Assembly: GCA_947494805.1 (NCBI GenBank)
Contig: CANLWK010000007.1
Location: forward strand, 62,001 to 126,000
Direction: 5' to 3'
DNA: 64,000 nt
Source: an uncultured Croceitalea sp.
GTDB taxonomy: Bacteria > Bacteroidota > Bacteroidia > Flavobacteriales > Flavobacteriaceae
Positions 51,652 to 61,280 of the stretch are shown in pieces. A model generated the notes under the pieces. It worked only from the letters and a program-made list of their open reading frames with translations. It was not told where the DNA came from and made no database searches. How positions within the stretch are numbered: the first letter of the stretch is position 1; each line of letters starts with the position of its first letter. The translations under genes were made by a program, and so were the position numbers.

Positions 51652-53031
51652 TTAATCTATTTCTGAAAAGACTACCAAAGGCTTTTTTTCCTTAGGATTC
51701 ACATCATTTCTATTGGTATAGGCATATACCTTGCCTTCATTAATTCTATTCCCGTTCGTTTTAAGTTTTAGATATAACAATCCGAACTCGGTTGCCATTG
51801 CATATGCCTCGGCATCAATTTTTATAAGTTTGTTCTGAGCTAAAAAGTTATCAGCATTAGTTTTGAGCTCTCCTTCAGATTCTTGCATTTGAAGCGAACC
51901 TTGAAATGATTCAGCACCCGCTTTTCCATTATAGGTAATTATTAAATTTTGATTGATGTCAGCAGCAGTCAATATCGGTTCTGTTGTTCTGTACAATTGT
52001 GCAAAAATATGTGCGGTTTCTTCTATCAATACTTGACAATCTGCATTTATCATTACCGAAATAGCAAGTTCTTCTTGTGGATAATAGACCAATACCGTTC
52101 TTGTGCCCCGCCAACTACCAGCATGTTCTATGGCCTGGTTTCCGAAAACATCCATGGAACTTCGCCATGTAATGCCCACATTGGTACTTTCACCATTGGT
52201 CAATACATTACTCTTGAACATTTCGGCAGTCACCTCTTTCGAAATCATACCATTGGTATACGCATTGGTCAGTTTAACCAAATCTTTCGGGGTACTTCTA
52301 AAACCTGCTCCAGGTAATTTATAGCTACCATTGGTCAGTTTTTCCTTTAAAAGCTTTCCCTTTTTAATGTAGTAGAGTTGCGCATTTTCTGGACTTTGTT
52401 TTTGAATGTTCTCTGCAAAAGTTTGTGTCATTTGTAAAGGTTCAAAAATGTACCTTCTCATGTACGCTTGATACGACAATCCCGAAACCTCTTCAATAAC
52501 AGCCCCTAACAAATTGAAAGCATTGGTCGAATATTGATAGTCCGTACCTGGTTCAAACAGTAGCGGCGCAGCGATAAATGGCAATGTTTCTTTCATAAGG
52601 TCAAACTGTCTGTTTTTGTAACCCTTTTCAGAAGGACGATGCGTTAAGCCGGACGTATGTCCGGCGAGTTGTCGTATGGTCAAGTCTTTATACTGTGGAT
52701 TGATGTAAGGAACATGCATCCCAACCACATCGTCAAAACTTAGTTTTCCTTCTGTGGCGAGGCGGCCAAGTGCGGTGGCCGTAATTACTTTGGCAACCGA
52801 GGCAGTACGCAGTCGCACTGTCGGATCCATTGGTTTGGCCTTTTTAACATCTGCAAACCCAAACGCTTTAGCGTAGTTAACTTCTCCTCCTTTTGAAATT
52901 GCAATGGAAAGACCCGGTGCTTTCGTCTGCTCCAAGAAGACTTCGGCCAATCGCTCTATACGACCATAGTCTTGTGCTGTGGCGCATTGTATAAGGAATA
53001 GCACTATAATCATTAATACGCGTGTTGTCAT
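51652..53031 (-). CDS. Secreted serine hydrolase, beta-lactamase class C fold
   Basis: A 459-residue exported enzyme (signal peptide ending CATAQ) of the beta-lactamase/penicillin-binding-protein-like family. The catalytic SxxK reads SVAK (Ser78-Lys81), the second motif is YSTN in the QYSTNAFNLLG segment and the KTG-equivalent is HAGSWRG. The C-terminal about 100 residues form a lipocalin-like strand domain often found in such D-aminopeptidase or esterase relatives. Substrate unknown; peptides or peptidoglycan parts are possible. It is preceded by the secreted ankyrin gene with a 22-bp gap, so the two are probably co-transcribed. Confidence 0.88.
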   Translation of the reverse strand: MTTRVLMIIVLFLIQCATAQDYGRIERLAEVFLEQTKAPGLSIAISKGGEVNYAKAFGFADVKKAKPMDPTVRLRTASVAKVITATALGRLATEGKLSFDDVVGMHVPYINPQYKDLTIRQLAGHTSGLTHRPSEKGYKNRQFDLMKETLPFIAAPLLFEPGTDYQYSTNAFNLLGAVIEEVSGLSYQAYMRRYIFEPLQMTQTFAENIQKQSPENAQLYYIKKGKLLKEKLTNGSYKLPGAGFRSTPKDLVKLTNAYTNGMISKEVTAEMFKSNVLTNGESTNVGITWRSSMDVFGNQAIEHAGSWRGTRTVLVYYPQEELAISVMINADCQVLIEETAHIFAQLYRTTEPILTAADINQNLIITYNGKAGAESFQGSLQMQESEGELKTNADNFLAQNKLIKIDAEAYAMATEFGLLYLKLKTNGNRINEGKVYAYTNRNDVNPKEKKPLVVFSEID

Positions 53032-53053
53032 GATTCTAATTTTTCAGTTGAAC

Positions 53054-54019
53054 TTATCGTGTTGCCCCTTTCTGCAATAGGTAATCCACTACATTGGAAT
53101 GACCTCCCCTTCTTGCCATTTTTAAAGCACTTCGTTTTTCTGAATTTAAAGAATAACTGTCGCGCACTGATGTATTGATATCAGCTCCCTGGGAAATCAA
53201 GTACTTTACCACCGGCAAATGTCCGTTCCATGCTGCACGTATTAAAGGTGTTTCATCTCCCCTGATATGCACATTGACATCAGCACCCGATTTTACCAAA
53301 AATTTCACTGTTTCCAAATGTCCATTTTTCGCAGCCATAATCAATGGGTTTCCGTCTCCCCTGCTCTCTTTGTTTACATCAGCACCCAAATTTACTAGGG
53401 CTTTGACTATTTCAATATCCCCATTGGAGGAGGCCCGAATTAACGCAGTACCATCACCTATCACGGCACCATCGATATCCGTACCGTAGTCAATCAAAAG
53501 TTTTAATATTTCTTTGCTTCCTGAAGACCCTGCAAACATCATGGCATTTCCATCTCCGATGACTTCCCTATCGGGGTTTGCACCGTTCTGTAATAGTAGT
53601 TCTACAATTTCAGGGTTTCCGCCCTTAACAGCTGAAATCAAAGGGGTGCCATCTCCACTTATAGATACATCTACTTTAGCACCTTTCGCAATCAAATGCT
53701 TTACAATGGCCAAATCCCCTTGTCCGGCAGCTATCATTAAGGCGCTGGCGTCTCTTTTAAACCTATAGTTGGTTTTGGCACCAGCATCTGTAAGAAGTTT
53801 CACAATTTTCAAATTGCCAGTTGCTGCAGCCATCCCTAAGGGGCTTCTTGGTTGAGTAACATCGTTATAACTGCAATTCGGGTTTACCGTTTTAAGTAGT
53901 TCTTGAACTTGAGTTACATTTTCGTTCTTTACTGCGAATAAGAGTTCTTTACAGGTCTGTGCTTTGACATTGTAGACAAAACAGGCAAGAATAATAAGAT
54001 GTGTGATTACTGATTTCAT
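53054..54019 (-). CDS. Secreted ankyrin-repeat protein
   Basis: A 321-residue protein with a signal peptide (cut about VKAQ) followed by about eight ankyrin repeats of 33 residues plus a degenerate first one. Typical helices read TPLIRAAWNGHLPVVKYLI and NPLIMAAKNGHLETVKFL, and loops have the G-A-D/K-V pattern. A pattern peculiar to this protein is the GDG- or RGDET-like start of each repeat (ISGDGTPL, IGDGNAM, IGDGTAL, RGDGNPL, RGDETPL). It is periplasmic, so the partner must be there too. It stands directly upstream of the serine-hydrolase gene. Roles as binding inhibitor or scaffold are only suggestions. Confidence 0.9.
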   Translation of the reverse strand: MKSVITHLIILACFVYNVKAQTCKELLFAVKNENVTQVQELLKTVNPNCSYNDVTQPRSPLGMAAATGNLKIVKLLTDAGAKTNYRFKRDASALMIAAGQGDLAIVKHLIAKGAKVDVSISGDGTPLISAVKGGNPEIVELLLQNGANPDREVIGDGNAMMFAGSSGSKEILKLLIDYGTDIDGAVIGDGTALIRASSNGDIEIVKALVNLGADVNKESRGDGNPLIMAAKNGHLETVKFLVKSGADVNVHIRGDETPLIRAAWNGHLPVVKYLISQGADINTSVRDSYSLNSEKRSALKMARRGGHSNVVDYLLQKGATR

Positions 54020-54199
54020 AATGATTTTATTTAAATGTTCGTTTTTAATTGATGTGGTAAAACTATAGCTTTGGTTTCTTCACTTTACAGTTAATAGACC
54101 AATGGGCACTTGCTACCTACAGAATAGTTATTTAATAGCCCTGCCGTTTTATCATAAGCAAATGCATATCTATCATGCGTTACATCTTGTTTGAAGAAT

Positions 54200-54223
54200 A
54201 ATTCAGGCGGGCAGCCCGAATTC
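54200..54223 (+). repeat. Inverted repeat upstream of the sensor kinase gene
   Basis: CGGG-CAG-CCCG at 54208-54218 is flanked by AATTC and GAATTC. It lies about 20 bp before the histidine-kinase start, in the 222-bp divergent region with the ankyrin gene. It may be an operator or a leader hairpin. Confidence 0.4.
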
Positions 54224-54241
54224 TATTATTTTTAGTTCCCG

Positions 54242-55318
54242 ATGTCAGAAAAAAGACCATTTATAGATTACATATCACAAAAAAGATGGCTGACCCATTT
54301 TTTGTTTTGGACGGTCATGTTCAGTGTTTTTGTGGTATTGGCGACCATAAACTCGGGCTTGTTCGTTACCAGTGTGGCCAACTACCTTGCACTTTTGCCC
54401 TTTCAGATTTTAGCAGCTTACCTTTTAAATTATTATCAAATACCAAAACTACTGCTGCAGAAAAAGTATTGGGCCTTTGGGGGATCAGTGCTTTTATCGG
54501 CCTATCTATTTTCTGCCCTGGGCAGGATAAGCATTGTCCATTTGGTAGAACCTTTTATACGGGAAGACTTTACACAAGAATCCATTCAAGAGATTTTACA
54601 AGATTGGGCCTATCTGTTTTCCTCATATTTCCCAGCGATTTACATCTATGCCTTAATCATGTTTTTCATCAAAGCATTTAAAAGACGGTTTGAAGAAAAA
54701 CACCGTATTGAGATACTACAAAAAGAAAAGGCAACCAATGAGCTCAAATTTTTAAGGGCCCAGATTCAACCTCATTTTTTGTTTAATACCCTGAACAATT
54801 TATACGCCCTTACGCTGGCAAAATCAGATGTTGCGCCAGAGGTAGTGCTCAAGCTTTCTGAAATATTGGACTTTATTTTATACCAAAGCGACGAACGGAC
54901 CATTGCCATTGAAAAAGAGATAGAGCTGATCAAAGCATTTATAGAGCTGGAAACCCTGCGCTATGGTAATCGCTTGAACTGCTTATTCAAACATGAATCA
55001 AAAAGTACAAACGTTCAAATCGCCCCCCTGCTCTTATTACCTTTGGTTGAAAACGCTTTTAAGCATGGCACCAAGGGTGGGGCTGAACGCGTCAACATTG
55101 AAATAGATTTAGCAGCTACCGAAGAACAAGTCATCTTTACCATTTCAAATGATAAGGCACAGGAGGTTAAAAACCAATCTATAACTGCTTCAAGTAGTGG
55201 TATTGGAACAAGTAATCTAGAGCGTCAGTTAGCGTTGAACTATCCAGAAAAGCATCAGTTGCAAATTAATGAAACCCATACAACTTATACAGTGGCATTA
55301 ACTATAGATTTGAAGTAG
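54242..55318 (+). CDS. LytS/YehU-type sensor histidine kinase
   Basis: A 358-residue membrane histidine kinase. Four hydrophobic segments (about 15-35, 45-62, 76-96, 120-145) form the sensor, followed by a coiled linker and a His_kinase (PF06580) domain. The phospho-accepting His is in RAQIQPHFLFNTLNNLYAL (near residue 179), followed by the extended H-box ending in ETLRYGNRL, the N-box in LPLVENAFKHGTKGG and a short G-box in SSGIGTSNLERQL. The response-regulator gene follows after two bases. The signal is not readable; the sensor has almost no extracytoplasmic domain, so a membrane-borne signal is likely. Confidence 0.92.
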   Translation: MSEKRPFIDYISQKRWLTHFLFWTVMFSVFVVLATINSGLFVTSVANYLALLPFQILAAYLLNYYQIPKLLLQKKYWAFGGSVLLSAYLFSALGRISIVHLVEPFIREDFTQESIQEILQDWAYLFSSYFPAIYIYALIMFFIKAFKRRFEEKHRIEILQKEKATNELKFLRAQIQPHFLFNTLNNLYALTLAKSDVAPEVVLKLSEILDFILYQSDERTIAIEKEIELIKAFIELETLRYGNRLNCLFKHESKSTNVQIAPLLLLPLVENAFKHGTKGGAERVNIEIDLAATEEQVIFTISNDKAQEVKNQSITASSSGIGTSNLERQLALNYPEKHQLQINETHTTYTVALTIDLK

Positions 55319-55320
55319 CA

Positions 55321-56031
55321 ATGGCAATAAAATGTATCATAATTGATGACGAACCCTTGGCCATAAATGTAATTGAAACACATTTAAAGTCTTTGCCAGA
55401 AATGGAGCTTGTGGGTTCTTTTCAAAACTCGCTCGAGGCATACGAAGCGGTCAAAGACCTGTCCATTGATTTGATTTTTCTAGATATTGAAATGCCCCTT
55501 TTAACGGGGTTGGATTTTATCAAAACCGCGCAGACTCCGGCCAAAATAATTTTGACAACCGCCCATCGTGATTATGCCGCTGAAAGCTACGAATTGGAAG
55601 TTGTTGACTACTTACTAAAACCCATATCATTTTCACGTCTGTTCAAAGCCATCAATAAGTTCAAAAGTTTGACAAATCAACCGGTTTCGACCATAAGACC
55701 TGTTGTAGAAGAGGTGCGAAACGACCACATATATGTGAACTCAAATAAAAAGTTCATTAAAATAAGTTTTGAGCACATCACCCATGTTGAAAGTATTAAA
55801 GACTATGTCAGAATACATACCGATGCTGAAAACATCATTACTAAAGACACCATAAGCAATTTTGAACAGAAGCTTCCCAGTACTTTTCTGAGGGTTCATC
55901 GCTCCTATATTGTCAATACCAAAAAAGTGACCGCGTTCACTAAAATGGACCTTGAATTGGGTAATGTAGAAATACCGATTGGGGCCAGTTACAAAAAAGA
56001 CGTGCTAGATTTATTAAAACAAAAATCTTAA
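55321..56031 (+). CDS. LytTR-type response regulator
   Basis: A 236-residue DNA-binding response regulator, partner of the kinase upstream. The receiver domain (1-120) has the acidic pocket IIDDEPLA and the phospho-Asp in LIFLDIEMPLLTG, TTAH, and the KPI loop in YLLKPISF. The LytTR domain (about 135-236) begins with DHIYVNSNKKFIKISFEHI and includes the HRSYIVN recognition segment. Such regulators bind direct repeats upstream of target genes; the target here is not known. Seven bases separate its stop codon from that of the convergent DUF819 gene. Confidence 0.93.
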   Translation: MAIKCIIIDDEPLAINVIETHLKSLPEMELVGSFQNSLEAYEAVKDLSIDLIFLDIEMPLLTGLDFIKTAQTPAKIILTTAHRDYAAESYELEVVDYLLKPISFSRLFKAINKFKSLTNQPVSTIRPVVEEVRNDHIYVNSNKKFIKISFEHITHVESIKDYVRIHTDAENIITKDTISNFEQKLPSTFLRVHRSYIVNTKKVTAFTKMDLELGNVEIPIGASYKKDVLDLLKQKS

Positions 56032-56038
56032 GTTATTT

Positions 56039-57175
56039 CTAGAGTATGGAAACCACAAAAAAACCAAGATAGGTTCCCAATGCATTGCCCAGAGTACCAA
56101 CTAAAATGGCAGGTAGCACCAATTCATTCCGATTAAAGGTTTCTGCCAGAGCTATGGCAGAAGCCCCGCCCCCAATATTGGCCTGACTTGCAATCGCCAC
56201 CATATCCCAATCTCGGAAGGCCAAGCCACCAAACAATAGCATGAGCAGGCCATGCACGAGGACGGCAACCGAAGTGAAGAAAAACAACGTAAACCCAACT
56301 TCTTTTAGGGCAATCACAGAGCCTATTTCACAATACGCCCCTATTACGGCCAAAAACAAGTATACCAAATATAAGCCAAGCGTATGTGCCCCCTTTAAGT
56401 TGGATACAAAACGATTTTGGGCAAGAACAATCCCTATAGTGGAAAGCGTAATAATAGAAGGAATACTTGGCAAAAACTCAGAAACCACTTCTGAAATCAA
56501 AAAAGATACAAGCCCTAAAACCAACAACCAACTCAACGAACGTAAGTCCATGGTCGTGTCATGAACTTCGTCTGCGACTGCTGTGGCCACACCAATTTTT
56601 TTGTCAATAAAAAAACGTCGCATCAATACCGGTATGGCAATCGTAATCACCACCCAAACGGCCGTGACCACATTATCAACGGCAATGGCACCTGCATACA
56701 ACACCCCACGTTCTTGAAAATCATAGGCTAAGGCAACAGCGTTAAAGTTCACACTGCCACCTGTATACGTACCTGTCAACATACCGGCTAAAATTTTACC
56801 GTCATCTCCGAGTACAGTTTGCGGGGAAAGCACATACCATGAAAACAAGATTCCCAAAACGGTCGCCAAAGAACCTATTAAAAAAAGAACTATCATTGGC
56901 GCTCCGGCCTTTCGAATCGATTTAAGGTTTGCCCCTAAAAGCAAAAAGAAAATGGAAATCGGCGCTAGATATTTAAAGATTGCACCATAAAGCGGAATAG
57001 AATTCGAGGCAGAAGGAATCAACTTCAAGTTTGCCAATACGGCCGTAAATACTATGACCAACAGTGCCGCACCAAAAGGTTTGCCCCATTTGGTCTTTGC
57101 ACCAAACAAAGAGAGCAGTACCATAAGGCTTAGAACGGTTAAAACATATACTGGGTTTTCAGTGAAGTTGGTCAT
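56039..57175 (-). CDS. DUF819 family membrane protein
   Basis: A 378-residue polytopic membrane protein with about ten hydrophobic segments, matching the DUF819 (YjcL-like) family. A stretch GMLTGTYTGGSVNFNAVA near residue 135 and ASQANIGGGASAIALAE near 335 form two Gly-rich, helix-breaking regions related to each other, as in secondary transporters with inverted repeats. The substrate is unknown. On the minus strand a TATGTTTG -7 element and two inverted repeats stand before the start, suggesting regulation. It follows guaB by 78 bp in the same direction. Confidence 0.88.
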   Translation of the reverse strand: MTNFTENPVYVLTVLSLMVLLSLFGAKTKWGKPFGAALLVIVFTAVLANLKLIPSASNSIPLYGAIFKYLAPISIFFLLLGANLKSIRKAGAPMIVLFLIGSLATVLGILFSWYVLSPQTVLGDDGKILAGMLTGTYTGGSVNFNAVALAYDFQERGVLYAGAIAVDNVVTAVWVVITIAIPVLMRRFFIDKKIGVATAVADEVHDTTMDLRSLSWLLVLGLVSFLISEVVSEFLPSIPSIITLSTIGIVLAQNRFVSNLKGAHTLGLYLVYLFLAVIGAYCEIGSVIALKEVGFTLFFFTSVAVLVHGLLMLLFGGLAFRDWDMVAIASQANIGGGASAIALAETFNRNELVLPAILVGTLGNALGTYLGFFVVSIL

Positions 57176-57178
57176 GTC

Positions 57179-57217
57179 GTTTGTTATTGAAAAGTAACAA
57201 ACATAGCGATTTGCTAT
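57179..57217 (-). promoter_or_regulatory. Two inverted repeats and a -7 element upstream of the DUF819 gene
   Basis: The repeat GTTTGTTA/TAACAAAC (57179-57202, eight-base centre) is adjacent to ATAGC/GCTAT (57203-57217). The minus-strand -7 match TATGTTTG (57205-57198) lies on their border. The repeat nearest the gene begins just four bases before the start codon, so it can be an operator or a leader hairpin over the start. Confidence 0.45.
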
Positions 57218-57253
57218 TTAGGGATTACATTAGCCAAAACAATCATCAAGTCA

Positions 57254-58726
57254 CTATCTGCTATAATTCGGACTCTCTTTGGTAATCGTTACGTCATGTG
57301 GGTGACTTTCATTGATTCCACTTGCCGTAATCTTCACAAAGCGACCGCTCTCTTTTAGAGTAGCAATGTCCTTGGCGCCACAATATCCCATGCCCGCACG
57401 CAATCCGCCAACAAATTGGTGTATACTTTCAAACAACTCACCTTTATAAGGCACACGACCTACAATACCTTCAGGAACCAATTTTTTAATATCATCTTCC
57501 ACATCTTGAAAGTAGCGATCTTTTGAACCTTGCTTCATGGCCTCTACGGAACCCATACCACGATAACTCTTGAACTTTCTTCCTTCGTAAATAATGGTTT
57601 CACCTGGTGATTCTTTGGTACCGGCCAATAATGAACCCAACATCACCGTATCGGCACCCGCTGCAATTGCCTTGGGTATATCGCCGGTATAACGAATGCC
57701 ACCATCAGCAATAACCGGGACCCCAGAACCTTTGATTGCCGCAGCCACTTCCAATACGGCAGAAAATTGTGGAAAACCAACCCCGGCCACGACACGTGTA
57801 GTACATATGGAACCTGGTCCAATGCCAACTTTGACCGCATCGGCCCCAGCTTCGACCAAATATTTTGCCGCCTCACCCGTGGCAATGTTTCCAACAATGA
57901 CATCAAGCTCTGGAAACTTGTTCTTCACTTCTTTTAATACGGTAACCACACCTTTGGTATGTCCATGGGCCGTGTCAATAACCACTGCATCTACACCCGC
58001 TTGAACCAAAGCCCTGGCTCTATCAACGGCATCGGCAGTAACACCTAGCGCAGCGGCCACACGTAATCTGCCGTACTTATCTTTGTTCGCAATTGGTTTT
58101 TGTGTAAGTTTTGTGATGTCACGAAAGGTGATCAAACCAACCAGTTTGTAATTATTGTCAACCACCGGAAGTTTTTCAATCTTATTTTCTTGCAAAATAT
58201 CCTCGGCTTCACCAAGCGTTGTACCTTCTTTGGCGGTCACCAAGTTTTCTGAGGTCATCACCTCTTGTATGGGCCGTTCATTGTTCTTCTCAAAACGAAG
58301 ATCACGATTCGTTACGATTCCAATTAGTTTGCCTGCATCATCAACAATGGGAATACCACCAATACTATGTTCTTTCATACTGGCCTTAGCGTCTTTTACA
58401 ATAGCATCTAAGGGCAGTGTTACCGGATCCAAAATCATTCCGCTTTCGGCTCTTTTCACCTTGCGTACTTTCATGGCCTGTTGCTCGACGGTCATATTCT
58501 TGTGCAACACCCCAATACCCCCCTCGCGTGCCATGGCAATCGCCATTCTCGATTCGGTCACGGTGTCCATAGCGGCCGAAATAATCGGTACGTTGATGGT
58601 TATATTCCGTGTAAACTTGGTTTGAATATTTACTTCTCGGGGCAGTACTTCTGAAAATGCTGGCACCAAGAGAACGTCATCATAAGTGAGTCCTTCGCCA
58701 ACAATTTTATTTAGGTGGGCTTCCAT
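57254..58726 (-). CDS. guaB: IMP dehydrogenase
   Basis: Oxidises IMP to XMP with NAD+, the committed step of GMP synthesis. The 490-residue protein has the standard plan: N-terminal barrel strand [14 protein letters not shown], a CBS pair inserted at about 95-210 ([25 protein letters not shown]), then the catalytic loop [13 protein letters not shown] with the active-site Cys near 303, [18 protein letters not shown], and the RGMGS and YKG flap segments. It has a good own promoter. It is followed on the same strand by the DUF819 gene. Confidence 0.97.
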   Translation of the reverse strand: MEAHLNKIVGEGLTYDDVLLVPAFSEVLPREVNIQTKFTRNITINVPIISAAMDTVTESRMAIAMAREGGIGVLHKNMTVEQQAMKVRKVKRAESGMILDPVTLPLDAIVKDAKASMKEHSIGGIPIVDDAGKLIGIVTNRDLRFEKNNERPIQEVMTSENLVTAKEGTTLGEAEDILQENKIEKLPVVDNNYKLVGLITFRDITKLTQKPIANKDKYGRLRVAAALGVTADAVDRARALVQAGVDAVVIDTAHGHTKGVVTVLKEVKNKFPELDVIVGNIATGEAAKYLVEAGADAVKVGIGPGSICTTRVVAGVGFPQFSAVLEVAAAIKGSGVPVIADGGIRYTGDIPKAIAAGADTVMLGSLLAGTKESPGETIIYEGRKFKSYRGMGSVEAMKQGSKDRYFQDVEDDIKKLVPEGIVGRVPYKGELFESIHQFVGGLRAGMGYCGAKDIATLKESGRFVKITASGINESHPHDVTITKESPNYSR

Positions 58727-58749
58727 TGCAATTACGGATTAATTGCGTG

Positions 58750-58782
58750 CAAAGATACTCTTTTTTAATTAGAGAAATTCAA
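58750..58782 (-). promoter_or_regulatory. Promoter of guaB
   Basis: On the minus strand TTG (58782-58780) and TATCTTTG (58757-58750) are 22 bp apart, a full Bacteroidota-type match, 23 bp before the guaB ATG. Confidence 0.65.
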
Positions 58783-58808
58783 GATTGTATTTGGCAATAC
58801 TTCCTATT

Positions 58809-61280
58809 TTACAGCTTGATCTGTAAGGTGGTATAAAACGTTCGCGGTTCTGCCGGAATAATACCCGGACCGGGATATCCGGTGGCTCTGCGCGTAAAAT
58901 AACTGTTGTTCAAAAGATTGTTTACCCCCGCCTCTAACCTGAACATCTTATAGGTATAAGATAAAGAAAGATCAAGAATATCATAGGCGGGAATCGTTCC
59001 CTCGATTCCACGTTGATTATCGTTTACGTTTTGCTCTGCATTGGTGGCATCGGTGAACTGTTCGCTTAGGTATGTGTATTGTATGCTCCCTAAAAAGTCT
59101 TTGTACCCAAAATTCAATCCCGTCTTTAAATTGATATCCGGAATAAACTCTACCTGATTTCCCTCTTGCAACAGAGTAACTTGCGTGTCACCACCCAAAC
59201 TGAGGTTGTTGACCTTAGTATATTCCGATTGGGTCAACGCAAGGTTTGAGAATAGGTTTAACTTGTAGTTGCTATTATCGCCCCATAAAGTTTGAAGGAT
59301 ATTCCAATCTACAAACGTTTCCAATCCATAAATTAAAGCATCTCCAATATTACCCCGTGCCCTAATGGTGCTACCGGTATTATTTTCAAATAATGCCTCA
59401 CCCAAGCGATTGTTATAAAACAATCCGAAGCCGCTGATATCATAAGATAACAGGTTTTTAAGCCGACCTCGAAATCCTAAATCTGCGGTAAACCCATCCT
59501 CATCGGTGATATTGGGGTCAATTTGAAATGTTGGATTGATCACACGAATATCGCTGAAGGTAACCGAACGGTAGTTCTGTGAAAAGTTGGTGTAGAATTC
59601 ACCAGAGGCATTAAGTTTATAAGAAGCCCCAATACCTAAAAGCACAAAGTTACGTTCAAAGATTCTATCATCAGAAAGCTCTTCATTGAGCAAAGGATTG
59701 CCTGCGAGGTCCAGTACAATGTTCCTATAAGTTCCCTCACTCTCGGTTTTAATGTATTCAAATCGAAAACCTGGGGTAACTGAAAGTCGATCTGAAAGTT
59801 TAAAAACGTTTTCTCCAAAAACGGCAACATTCAAGTTTGGAAAGTCAAATTCTGATTGACGCTCATAATTTGGAAACTGGGAATCGGCAAAACTAAAGTC
59901 TGCATTCAGACCATTTGTTCCCGGGCCTTGGCGCTGATCATTGTTTGTATTGTAAAACTTGGAACCCAGTAAGAGTATAGCGTCCTTACCTTTCAGCTTA
60001 TAACGGTGCAATACCCTGGCCTCTGCACCCCAGTTTTGAAAATTATCGATCAATAACTCCCTGGGCTGGGTCAAGTCATCTGGTTGTGATACCCGATTGG
60101 TACGAAAACCCAAAGCTTTTCTCGAAGCATCCAATGCGAAAACGTTCAGGCTAAAATCCGTCGCCACTGAAAACCGGTGGTCCAATCGCAGTGAAAATAG
60201 TTTCCAGTCCACATTGAACCAGTTTCTGGTTCGGTTACTAAAAGTTGGATCTTCAATGAATTGAGTATCGGTAAGCCCACCAGCTTGTTGTGCCAGATAA
60301 TTCAAAAGCGTGGTCTCAAAACTCAACTTAGTTTTATCGTTGAATTGATAAGCAAAATGACCATAGTAGTTTCGACTGTTGAAGTTGGAATTGGGCCTAA
60401 ACCCGCTTCCTTCTTTGTAATTAAAGTAGGTATAGTAACTGAACTTACCGACTGTACCAGATAAGCTATTAAAACTGGTCTTTAAATCAAAAGAACCCAA
60501 AGTCTGACGTGATATCCATTCTATTTTTTCTGAAGGATTGGGTTGTTTCATCTTAAAGTTCACCAACCCACCAAATTGTGGTCCATACTGCAAGGAAGCA
60601 GCTCCACGCACTACCTGAATCTGGCTCAAGGCCTCGGCCGGTGGGGTGTAGTAACTTTCAGGATAGCCCAAGGCATCGGCACTGATGTCATACCCGTTTT
60701 GACGGGTATTGAAATTAGCCGTGCGATTGGGATCCAATCCCCTACCGCCAATATTCAGCTGTAAACCAGCATCGCCATTTTCATAAATATTTAGGCCTAC
60801 TACTTGACCATATACCTGTCGCGCGTTATTGGCAGCAGTATTGCCAATAATATTGTCAACCAGAACAACCTCACTTTTTTTACCGGCATAGATTGCCGTA
60901 CCTTCAACAGTCTTCAATTGCTGTAATGCAAACACTTGCTCACGACGCTGGGTCAAAACCACTTCGGACAACTGCTGTTGCCGTAATAGTTTCAACTGTA
61001 CGTTGAAGTCAAAGGGTTTGTCAAAAGTCAGCTCTTGTTCAAACACCTCAAATTCAAAGGCAAAGACGATAAGCGTATACTTGCCCCCCTGAACATCAGA
61101 AAAAAGAAAGTTACCATCGCTATCGGTCGTCTGTAGCGCTTGTATTTCCTTTAGATAGACCTCAGCGTCGGCAACAGGTTTTCCTTTAGGATCGGTCACT
61201 GTTCCTGTTACGGTCAATTGTCCCCAAATCGGTAGTGCAAAGCAACAGCATATCAAAAAACTAAATACCTTTAATTTCAT
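58809..61280 (-). CDS. TonB-dependent outer-membrane receptor
   Basis: A receptor of about 823 residues. Order: signal peptide (MKLKVFSFLI..., cut before QLTVTGTV), a carboxypeptidase-regulatory-like domain (about 20-100), a plug domain (QVYGQVVGLNIYENGDAG, then NIGGRGLDPNRTANFNTRQNG and QIQVVRGAASLQYG) and a 22-strand barrel ending in Phe-rich strands (RTFYTTLQIKL). The plug resembles the FecA/iron-complex group. The ATG at 61280 is preferred over 61313; it overlaps the end of the HTTM gene by 20 bases. It is the last gene of the imelysin-HTTM-receptor operon. Iron or another metal complex is the likely ligand. Confidence 0.92.
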   Translation of the reverse strand: MKLKVFSFLICCCFALPIWGQLTVTGTVTDPKGKPVADAEVYLKEIQALQTTDSDGNFLFSDVQGGKYTLIVFAFEFEVFEQELTFDKPFDFNVQLKLLRQQQLSEVVLTQRREQVFALQQLKTVEGTAIYAGKKSEVVLVDNIIGNTAANNARQVYGQVVGLNIYENGDAGLQLNIGGRGLDPNRTANFNTRQNGYDISADALGYPESYYTPPAEALSQIQVVRGAASLQYGPQFGGLVNFKMKQPNPSEKIEWISRQTLGSFDLKTSFNSLSGTVGKFSYYTYFNYKEGSGFRPNSNFNSRNYYGHFAYQFNDKTKLSFETTLLNYLAQQAGGLTDTQFIEDPTFSNRTRNWFNVDWKLFSLRLDHRFSVATDFSLNVFALDASRKALGFRTNRVSQPDDLTQPRELLIDNFQNWGAEARVLHRYKLKGKDAILLLGSKFYNTNNDQRQGPGTNGLNADFSFADSQFPNYERQSEFDFPNLNVAVFGENVFKLSDRLSVTPGFRFEYIKTESEGTYRNIVLDLAGNPLLNEELSDDRIFERNFVLLGIGASYKLNASGEFYTNFSQNYRSVTFSDIRVINPTFQIDPNITDEDGFTADLGFRGRLKNLLSYDISGFGLFYNNRLGEALFENNTGSTIRARGNIGDALIYGLETFVDWNILQTLWGDNSNYKLNLFSNLALTQSEYTKVNNLSLGGDTQVTLLQEGNQVEFIPDINLKTGLNFGYKDFLGSIQYTYLSEQFTDATNAEQNVNDNQRGIEGTIPAYDILDLSLSYTYKMFRLEAGVNNLLNNSYFTRRATGYPGPGIIPAEPRTFYTTLQIKL

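Noticed and set aside
53175-53489. Plus-strand frame opposite the ankyrin gene, with repeats of its own
   Set aside because: The internal repeats are mirror images of the ankyrin repeats on the minus strand.
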